From: R-RK-3 sp031399085
Lineage (GTDB): Bacteria > Pseudomonadota > Alphaproteobacteria > Rhizobiales > Rhodomicrobiaceae
NCBI GenBank assembly: GCA_031399085.1
Contig: JANNOQ010000061.1
Span: 60,049 to 124,048 of the forward strand
Direction: 5' to 3'
DNA length: 64,000 bases
The notes under the pieces were generated by a model that made no database searches, was not told where the DNA came from, and worked only from the letters and a program-made list of their open reading frames with translations. Below are positions 8,578 to 14,773 of the stretch, piece by piece. Numbering within the stretch: position 1 is the first letter of the stretch; every line of letters starts with the position of its first letter. The translations under genes and the position numbers were made by a program.

Positions 8578-9069
8578 GTGTCCAGACATGGGATTGAGTT
8601 TGGAGCTGATTCCAGCAGCGCAACGGCGCAGACGCTGCAAAAGAGCGAGGCTCTTGTCGGCCTCGGCTTTCGCTGCTGGCTGAGCGGCTATAAGACCGGC
8701 AATATCCAATGCTGGGAAAGCTGCTGGCTGCATTATAGCCGCGAACTCGGCAGCCGCCACGCGCGCGAGGCGATGACCGATCTTTCAAGCTGGGTGAACG
8801 CCGTGCGGTGCCATGCCCTGCGCGATATCGAATTGCTGCCGCGCAATTGTCAATCCTTCTGCCGGGATGAGCGGCTGGCCGTCGCGCTGGTCGCCGCTAA
8901 TCACAATGCTTGCCCGGCTCTCCGGGCCTGTGCTGTTGCGCTGCTGGGCACGGAGCAGGTGGAGCCGGTTTTGCGCACGGCGGCGCATTTTGCCATCACA
9001 TTGGAAACCGCCGGAGTTGGATTTGCGCCCCGACTAATAGCGACATCAACCTGCCCCCCAACAATCTAG
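8578..9069 (+). CDS. Conserved-looking hypothetical protein, Cys-rich, downstream of iron-binding protein
   Basis: A 163-residue product starting at GTG after a GGAG-like site. I do not recognise a named family. There is no signal peptide or membrane span. The sequence has many Trp and Cys residues, including CWESCW near residue 42, a CQSFC pair and ACPALRAC, which is compatible with metal or cluster binding, though this is inference. It lies 70 bp behind the iron-binding protein on the same strand and is followed by a strong terminator, so the two probably form one transcript. The coding character is convincing because the frame ends just before the terminator. Confidence 0.65.
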   Translation: MSRHGIEFGADSSSATAQTLQKSEALVGLGFRCWLSGYKTGNIQCWESCWLHYSRELGSRHAREAMTDLSSWVNAVRCHALRDIELLPRNCQSFCRDERLAVALVAANHNACPALRACAVALLGTEQVEPVLRTAAHFAITLETAGVGFAPRLIATSTCPPTI

Positions 9070-9086
9070 CGCCGCAACACGGAAAA

Positions 9087-9118
9087 AAGGCCGCCTCTTT
9101 GGAGGCGGCCTTAGTTTT
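9087..9118 (+). terminator. Rho-independent terminator after the iron-binding protein pair
   Basis: An 11-bp perfect GC-rich stem: AAGGCCGCCTC (9087-9097) pairs with GAGGCGGCCTT (9102-9112) around a 4-nt loop and is followed by a short T-rich tail. It lies 18 bp after the stop of the 8578 gene. Confidence 0.88.
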
Positions 9119-9812
9119 AGCAGGGACTTTAAATGGGGGTGAGAGGGCGGGCCGATGGGGGGCATCGGGGGGCAGAAGTCCCGCACCTCTCGGGGGAATC
9201 AAATAATCAGTATCTTCTTTCTATCGTCGGCAGACGAAGCTGTGCTTCGTCTGCCTAGGGTTTCCGGCCAGGGCTGCTCTTGCATCGGCCCCAAATTCAG
9301 TCACAACGCGATACCGACCTTTTTTGGGATACTAAAACTTGACCTCAACTCCAGCATGTCTTGGCTTACGGCTGGTAAACTCGACGCAACGAACGCAACG
9401 CTTACAAAACCCATGAATATAAACTAAATTATAATTTCTTGTGCACTACTAATTCGATCTGAAACATTTGCTTTTCAAGGTCCGTCCATAAAATTTTTTC
9501 TGCACCCTTAATTTTCTGATCTCTACACTTCCAAACTCGCAAGGCGGTAGAATTCGTCTTACCTATTAATGTGACCTTTATGCACCTTGCCTATGTCGAA
9601 ATTAAGGCGTCTTCCCGAATGCGCTTGACACTGGCTTAAACATCACGCCCGTTCCCTCACTTATCCACAATAAAGCTGGGCGTCAAGCGCGACCTGAATA
9701 AAGCCTGCTGGCATTTCGTCTCCACCGACTTCCTGTGCATTGCACTTCCGCAGCCGCCCGTTGCATCGGCGAATCGCCTAATCTCTCATCGAATTCCATC
9801 GAGGGGCGCAGC
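9119..9812. other. Gene-poor AT-rich intergenic stretch
   Basis: About 690 bases without a supportable gene. It turns clearly AT-rich from about 9300. The only structured element I see is the 12-bp hairpin at 9229-9255. ORFs here have no ribosome binding site or family resemblance. It could be the remnant of a lost insertion or a region containing unrecognised small RNA. Confidence 0.5.
9229..9255 (+). repeat. Perfect 12-bp inverted repeat (hairpin)
   Basis: GGCAGACGAAGC (9229-9240) and GCTTCGTCTGCC (9244-9255) flank a 3-nt loop. It is not followed by a T-run on either strand, so a classical terminator is not supported. It lies about 110 bp beyond a strong terminator. Confidence 0.7.
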
Positions 9813-10605
9813 ATGGCGGATTTCGCGACACATCTTGGCTGGGGCGCAATAGGCGCGGGATTGGCGGCATCGGCCACCTACGCCGCCGACATCGTGCCTG
9901 CTGGCGAACTCCTGACGCTGACCACCGCCGGCGTCGTCGGCAGTTTGCTGCCCGATATCGACCTGGAAAAAGCGGTTCCCTCGCGAATGCTATTCACCGG
10001 CCTTGGACTGCTGCTGGCCTTCATCGTTCTCTTCACCTTCAAGGCTGCCTATTCGATCACGGAACTCTGGCTGATCTGGTTCGCCGTTTTCGCGATCGTA
10101 CGTTACGGGGCCTATAATGTGTTCCACAGAACGGCGATCCATCGCGGCATTTTCCATTCCCTGCTGGCGGCGCTGTTTTTCATGGCGTTCACCACGGTGA
10201 TCATCGCCTACAGCCTGGGACGCGACCCGGTCGTGGCCTGGATGGCGGGGGCTGTTCGTGCTGTTCGGCTACATCATCCATCTGGTGTTGGATGAGGTCT
10301 ATTCGGTCGATATCACCGGCGCGCGGATCAAGCGCTCCTTCGGCAGCGCGCTGAAGCTGTTCGAATACCGCTCCGCCAGTGCCTCGCTGCTGATGGCCGG
10401 AGCGCTGATTGCGACGCTAATGATTACGCCCCCATCCGCTGACTTCCGCCACATCATGCAGCCTTCACAGGTCTCGCAATTCTTCCGCGAGCGCATGTTC
10501 CCGCAGAACGGTTGGTTCCAGTCCCGTTTGGCGGACGCTAGTGCAATCCCGCAAGGCGATCAGGCGGCGGCGGACGGAATCGCGCCGCAAAGCCATGCCG
10601 AGTAG
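9813..10605 (+). pseudogene. YdjM-family membrane-bound metal-dependent hydrolase, frameshifted
   Basis: An inner-membrane protein of the YdjM/DUF457 family (LexA-regulated metal-dependent hydrolase-like). The ATG at 9813 follows GAGGGG. The first part encodes THLGWGAIGAG, LLPDIDLEKAVPSRM and HRTAIHRGIFHSL, which hold the His/Asp residues of the family. After the codons for WMAG, at the G-run 10247-10251, the frame shifts by one. The downstream frame continues with LFVLFGYIIHLVLDEVYSVD, which is clearly the rest of the same protein, and runs to 10605. Removing one G restores a continuous product of about 263 aa. Either a true frameshift, a sequencing error in the G homopolymer, or slippage explains it. 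Confidence 0.8.
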
Positions 10606-10723
10606 GGCTTCGAATAGCGAGCGTCCAGCTATAGATTTGGCTAATCAGATGGATGCCACGGGAATGGTCGTCCCGCGGCTCCTATTTCTCATCCGACATA
10701 AGGGGATGATTTCAATTTGTGAC

Positions 10724-10798
10724 CTAGACCATACCGAGCAGCATTGCCGCAAGAAAGCTGAACGCCAGAATGGTCGCAAGACCTCCGGTAAGTCCCAT
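10724..10798 (-). CDS. Putative 24-residue membrane microprotein
   Basis: A short ORF with an unusually strong ribosome binding site: AGGAGGCAACA directly precedes the ATG at 10798. The product begins MGLTGGLATILAFSFLAAML and ends LGMV. Apart from a few Gly and Thr it is hydrophobic, long enough for one transmembrane helix. No family is recognised. It resembles in style the tiny accessory subunits of membrane complexes, but that is inference. It lies alone in a 570-bp gap. Confidence 0.5.
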   Translation of the reverse strand: MGLTGGLATILAFSFLAAMLLGMV

Positions 10799-11176
10799 TG
10801 TTGCCTCCTGTCATAGCCGATGTCTGCAAATTGCTTTCGCCTTTCAGCAAGAATTGCAGCCAGCTAGATTATTGAACGAACCGTTTGCTTTCTCAGACGG
10901 GCAAGATGCTGCGGTTCGCTGGATACGGGACACCGATGGTAAGGTCTTCTGCGGCAATGCCGCAAGAAAATCTTATCCCGCGTTGCAGCAAATCCGTGGA
11001 TCGCTTGATCTTTGTCAATATTCCACGAAAAATTGGCCTTAAATCACCCTGCTTATGACAAGAACGGCAGGATTTACAAACTGCTGCAATGCTTTTTCTT
11101 GCGCGGATTCGCTTGATTCCGAGTTCCGATTGCTGGCAGGTTCGCTAAGGCGAACTCAATTCGAGGACCTTGGTGC
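10799..11176. other. Intergenic region before the quinone oxidoreductase gene
   Basis: About 380 bases that must hold the promoter of the 24-residue ORF (minus) and of the 11177 gene (plus). I see no convincing longer gene or RNA. A small palindrome, TTCGCTAAGGCGAA, lies at about 11141-11154, just upstream of the 11177 start. Confidence 0.45.
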
Positions 11177-12163
11177 ATGACCGCATTCGACGCTTTGCTG
11201 ATTTCGAAATCTGGCGGCGGTCAGAGTGTCGAGTGGACCCGCCTTAGCGAAGAAGAACTCATGGATGGCGATGTTACCGTTTGCGTTAGCCATTCCACGA
11301 TAAACTATAAGGACGGCCTGGCGATAACCGGCGGGGCCCCGGTTGTGCGCCGCTGGCCCATGATCCCGGGCATCGACTTCGCCGGAACGGTGTCCAGCTC
11401 CTCGCATTCGGATTTTGACGTGGGCGACGAGGTCATCATCAATGGCTGGGGGCTGGGCGAGACCCATTATGGCGGCTATGCGCAGATGGCGCGCGTGAAG
11501 GGCGATTGGCTGTTGCCCCTCCCGGCCGGTCTCAGCCGGGCGGACTGCATGGCGCTCGGTACGGCAGGCTATACGGCCATGCTCTGCGTACTCGCTTTGG
11601 AGGCCCACGAGGTGAAGCCCGAGAGCGGCCCCATCCTGGTGACTGGAGCGGCGGGCGGCGTCGGGAGCGTCGCCATCGCGCTGCTGACGGGGCTCGGCTA
11701 CACCGTCGCCGCGAGCACCGGGCGGCCGGAAACGGCGGACTATCTGAGATCGCTTGGGGCCAGCGAAATCGTGCCACGCGAGGAGCTGAGCGGCACGCCT
11801 CGCCTTATCGCTAAAGAGCGCTGGGCTGGAGCCATTGATGTGGTCGGCAGCGCCACGCTCGCCAATGTTCTTTCGCAAATGAAATATGGCGGCACGGTCG
11901 CGGCGTGCGGATTGGCCAGCGGCATGGATCTGCCGACGAGCGTTGCGCCGTTCATTTTGCGCGGCGTGACGCTTACGGGGATCGACTCGGTAATGGCCCC
12001 GAAGCCGAAACGCCAGGCAGCCTGGACGCGGCTCTCGAGCGTCCTCGACCTCGCCAAATTGCAGGCCATGACGCAGACCCGCCCCGTGCGCGATGTTGTC
12101 GCCCTCGCTCCTGACATTATCGCGGGAAAGGTCAAAGGCCGGATTGTTCTGGAGGTCGCCTGA
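11177..12163 (+). CDS. MDR-superfamily acryloyl-CoA reductase/quinone oxidoreductase (AcuI/YhdH-like)
   Basis: A 328-residue NADPH-dependent medium-chain dehydrogenase. The N-terminal STINYKDGLAITG and MIPGIDFAGTV blocks and the nucleotide-binding VTGAAGGVGSVAIALL near residue 157 match the YhdH/AcuI group, which reduces acryloyl-CoA to propionyl-CoA or related substrates. The C-terminal RPVRDVVALAPDIIAGKVKGRIVLEV fits as well. It contains no zinc-binding Cys set, as expected for this group. The neighbouring short-chain dehydrogenase genes on the other strand suggest an acyl-CoA metabolism patch. Confidence 0.88.
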   Translation: MTAFDALLISKSGGGQSVEWTRLSEEELMDGDVTVCVSHSTINYKDGLAITGGAPVVRRWPMIPGIDFAGTVSSSSHSDFDVGDEVIINGWGLGETHYGGYAQMARVKGDWLLPLPAGLSRADCMALGTAGYTAMLCVLALEAHEVKPESGPILVTGAAGGVGSVAIALLTGLGYTVAASTGRPETADYLRSLGASEIVPREELSGTPRLIAKERWAGAIDVVGSATLANVLSQMKYGGTVAACGLASGMDLPTSVAPFILRGVTLTGIDSVMAPKPKRQAAWTRLSSVLDLAKLQAMTQTRPVRDVVALAPDIIAGKVKGRIVLEVA

Positions 12164-12185
12164 TTTATCGACTCCCGACCCGATT

Positions 12186-12297
12186 AAATCACGATGATTG
12201 ATTGGATCAATCCAAAATCATGAACAGTGATCTATTTCATTAGTTTAGAGCGGGGAGACGAGCGGAAAACCGGTTCCCACTTTTCCTCATCCCGCTC
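12186..12297 (+). repeat. Dispersed intergenic repeat, copy 1
   Basis: About 112 bp containing an ATCACGATGATT...GGATCAATCCA-type imperfect palindrome, then CATGAACAGTGATC, and ending in AACCGGTTCCCACTTTTCC plus TCATCCCGCTC. A second copy lies inverted at 23941-24051. Both copies sit at gene ends, here just beyond the stop of the minus-strand dehydrogenase. The type resembles repeats scattered through Rhizobiales genomes. Confidence 0.8.
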
Positions 12298-12308
12298 TGG
12301 CGGCTGCT

Positions 12309-13229
12309 TCAGATCGGGTCCCAAGTAAAGACATCGCCCGAAGTATCGAGCGGAAAGAAATCCGCCGTCAGCGCCGGAAGCGCATGCTCGGCGACGGATC
12401 GCGGCGTCCAGCCCTCCGAGCGGTGAACCGAGCGGATCGGGCGCGGCTGGCTGATCAGGAAAATTTCGTTGTTGCGGACCGAGAAAATCTGCCCGCTCGT
12501 CCCAACAGCCGCGTCTGAGGCCAGGCAGACGGCCAGCGGCGCGATTTTGGCCGGAGTCATCTGGCGGAATTTGGCGAGGCGCGCCTCCTCTTCCGGGTTT
12601 TTTGCAGGGATCGAGTCGATCATGCGGCTCCAAGCGAAGGGCGCGATGCAGTTGGAGCGCACGTTGAATCTCTGCATGTCGAGGGCAATGGATTTCGACA
12701 GCGCCGCAATGCCAAGCTTGGCGGCGGAATAATTCGCTTGGCCGAAATTGCCGATCAGCCCCGAGGTCGAGGTCATGTGGACGAAGCAGCCCGAGCCCTG
12801 CTCCTTAAAATGATTTGCCGCCGCCCGGCTTACGTAATAGGCGCCGTAAAGGTGCACCTTGATCACCGCATCCCATTCCGGCTCGCTCATCTTGTGGAAG
12901 ATGCGGTCGCGCAAAATGCCTGCGTTGTTGACCACAACGTCGATCCGGCCGAAGGCTTGCAGCGCGGTTGCAATGATATTCTGGGCGGGGGCCGGTTCTG
13001 CAACGCTATCGGCATTTGGCACGGCTTCTCCACCGGCCGCACGGATTTCCTCGACCACCTTGTGAGCAGGGCCTTCGTCCACGCCGTCGCCGCTGACCGA
13101 CGCGCCAACGTCGTTGACCACGACTTTCGCCCCCTCGGCCGCCATCAAGAGCGCGATATCACGGCCAATGCCGCCTCCCGCGCCGGTGACGACAACGACT
13201 TTCCCGTCAACCATGCGATCACCGGTCAT
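12309..13229 (-). CDS. Short-chain dehydrogenase, (3R)-hydroxyacyl-CoA dehydrogenase-like
   Basis: A 306-residue SDR enzyme. The cofactor motif VVTGAGGGIGRDIAL is near residue 13, NNAGIL near residue 105, and the catalytic Ser, Tyr and Lys are in MTSTSGLIGNFGQANYSAAK. The VNDVGASVSGDG segment and the long C-terminal tail resemble the dehydrogenase domain of multifunctional enzyme type 2, which acts on D-3-hydroxyacyl-CoA. The ATG at 13229 gives MTGDRMVDGK; a start five codons later is also possible. It is followed 50 bp upstream in sequence order by a second SDR gene on the same strand, so the two may form an operon. Confidence 0.85.
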   Translation of the reverse strand: MTGDRMVDGKVVVVTGAGGGIGRDIALLMAAEGAKVVVNDVGASVSGDGVDEGPAHKVVEEIRAAGGEAVPNADSVAEPAPAQNIIATALQAFGRIDVVVNNAGILRDRIFHKMSEPEWDAVIKVHLYGAYYVSRAAANHFKEQGSGCFVHMTSTSGLIGNFGQANYSAAKLGIAALSKSIALDMQRFNVRSNCIAPFAWSRMIDSIPAKNPEEEARLAKFRQMTPAKIAPLAVCLASDAAVGTSGQIFSVRNNEIFLISQPRPIRSVHRSEGWTPRSVAEHALPALTADFFPLDTSGDVFTWDPI

Positions 13230-13279
13230 GCGTTTGGCTCCTTCGATCTTCTGGATGGATTATAATGCGTTGGTAGTTG

Positions 13280-14086
13280 TCACGTTACCGCGCCGGGCGC
13301 CAAGGCTGCGCCGAAATCGCTAACGCCAAGCGAACTTCCGCCGTCAACGGGAATGACCGCGCCGGTCACATAGCTGCAAAGCGGCGACGACAGCAGCAGC
13401 GCCATGTTGGCGACATCCTCTTTGGCGCCAAGCCGCCCGAGCGGCACGGACCGGGCGCTCCTCTCGAGCGCTTCCAGCGTTGGAGCCAGTCTGCGCATCC
13501 CCTCGGTGTCCGCGATCGGGCCGGGCGAAATTGAGTTTACGCGAATGCCGTCCGGCCCCCATTCCATCGCCAGCACGCGAGTGAGCATATCGACGCCCGC
13601 CTTTGCCGCGCAGACATGCACTTGATATCGCATCGGGTTGGAGGCTTGCGGCGCGGAGATGTTGATGACCGAGGCACCGGGCCGTTTCAGGAAAGGATGG
13701 GCGAGGCGCAGCACATTGAACGAGCCGTTCAGGTCGATATCGACCACCGTCTTGAAGCCGTTCGGCGACATACCGAGCGCGGGCGCGACGAAATTCCCGG
13801 CTGCCCCGGAAATCAGCACGTCGATCGTGCCAAATTGGTCGTGCACGGCCGTCAGCGCCGCTTGCACAGCCGCCGGATCGCGGACATCGCCGGCTGTCCC
13901 AAAAACCTGTCCGCCATGCGCCTTGAGCCGCTCCACCGCCGCCTCGACCCGTTCCGCCGATCGGCTCATGATCGCGACCTTGGCGCCCCGCGCCGCGAAG
14001 GCGTCCGCAATGCCGAGATTGATGCCGCTGCTCCCGCCCGAGACGAACACCACCCGATCGGTGAAATCGAGAAAATCGGTCAACAC
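13280..14086 (-). CDS. Short-chain dehydrogenase, 2,4-dienoyl-CoA reductase-like
   Basis: A 268-residue SDR protein. The glycine-rich block is SGGSSGINLGIADAF, in which the usual GxG is GIN. SGAAGNFVAPA, MSPNGFKTVVDIDLNGSFN and NSISPGPIADTEGM are diagnostic of the DECR/peroxisomal 2,4-dienoyl-CoA reductase group, which lacks the classical catalytic Tyr and uses Asp/Lys; here the segment is QVHVCAAKAGVDML, with Lys retained and no Tyr. Role: auxiliary beta-oxidation of unsaturated acyl-CoA. It is the promoter-proximal member of a two-SDR unit. Confidence 0.87.
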   Translation of the reverse strand: MLTDFLDFTDRVVFVSGGSSGINLGIADAFAARGAKVAIMSRSAERVEAAVERLKAHGGQVFGTAGDVRDPAAVQAALTAVHDQFGTIDVLISGAAGNFVAPALGMSPNGFKTVVDIDLNGSFNVLRLAHPFLKRPGASVINISAPQASNPMRYQVHVCAAKAGVDMLTRVLAMEWGPDGIRVNSISPGPIADTEGMRRLAPTLEALERSARSVPLGRLGAKEDVANMALLLSSPLCSYVTGAVIPVDGGSSLGVSDFGAALAPGAVT

Positions 14087-14208
14087 GGTCTCCTCCCCAA
14101 GATGCCCGGCCCCTTCTCATTTTTTTGGGCGGCCAAAGCAATCTTGCACTTTCGTCCATGACTCTTCCAGCGCCTTGCGCTCATGGACCGATTTGATTGG
14201 AGAAGACC

Positions 14209-14231
14209 AGCCCCGCCCAATAGGCGGGGCT
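14209..14231 (-). terminator. Hairpin terminator after the 14250 gene
   Basis: A 9-bp perfect stem, AGCCCCGCC (14209-14217) with GGCGGGGCT (14223-14231), around a 5-nt loop. It lies 19 bp past the stop codon of the minus-strand gene. The tail on the minus strand is pyrimidine-rich (GGTCTTCTCC) rather than a pure T-run. Confidence 0.7.
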
Positions 14232-14249
14232 AAGTTCGTCAGCCCACGA

Positions 14250-14567
14250 TTACTGAACCACGTAATTGCACGGCTTGGCGCTCGCCAAGCATGTCCAGTT
14301 CGGGCCGGATTTGTTGCAATTCACGCTCTTGGCGGCAGAGATCGACCAAACCGACCAGGAAAGGCCGAATTGATTTTTTGCCGAGTTCGTCCAATTGGCG
14401 CGGGATTTAGTTTGCGCCTGGAACTTCATTTTGTAGGTCGCGGTCGCCTGGGTCGGATGGTTTTTGCAGGCATAGGCGTTGGCGTTGGCGCTCATCAAGG
14501 AGGACGACGCCATCAGCACGGCAAGCGCGACTAGCGAATGCCGGAATTGAATGCGAGGAAAAGTCAT
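14250..14567 (-). CDS. Small secreted hypothetical protein
   Basis: A 105-residue product. The ATG at 14567 follows GGAGAATCCAAA and begins a clear signal peptide (MTFPRIQFRHSLVALAVLMA, cleavage near ANANA-YACK). The mature part has four Cys (YACKNHP, NCNKSG, WTCLAS and PCNYV) that could form two disulfides. An upstream in-frame start would bury the signal peptide, so I reject it. No named family is recognised. It is monocistronic with its own terminator. Confidence 0.75.
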   Translation of the reverse strand: MTFPRIQFRHSLVALAVLMASSSLMSANANAYACKNHPTQATATYKMKFQAQTKSRANWTNSAKNQFGLSWSVWSISAAKSVNCNKSGPNWTCLASAKPCNYVVQ

Positions 14568-14773
14568 TTTGGATTCTCCGATGCGTGATTGGGATATGCA
14601 TGGCGGCAGGGGTCTGCGCCGCCGGAACCTCAGTCGCGCCAATGCCGGAAAAGGTTCATCGCTCTCCAAAATTCGCTAGCGATGATCCAATCAGCGTCTC
14701 CGGGGCGCTCGCCCCATCCACAATCCCTCGTCTTTCCCTTTAACCTCTCCGCGCCCGCGCCTATAGTTGCGCC

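Noticed and set aside
9155..9427. 90-codon plus-strand ORF across the 12-bp hairpin
   Set aside because: It runs through the hairpin, has no ribosome binding site and no domain.
10770..11042. 90-codon plus-strand ORF
   Set aside because: Overlaps the better-supported 24-codon ORF on the other strand and has no homologue-like features.
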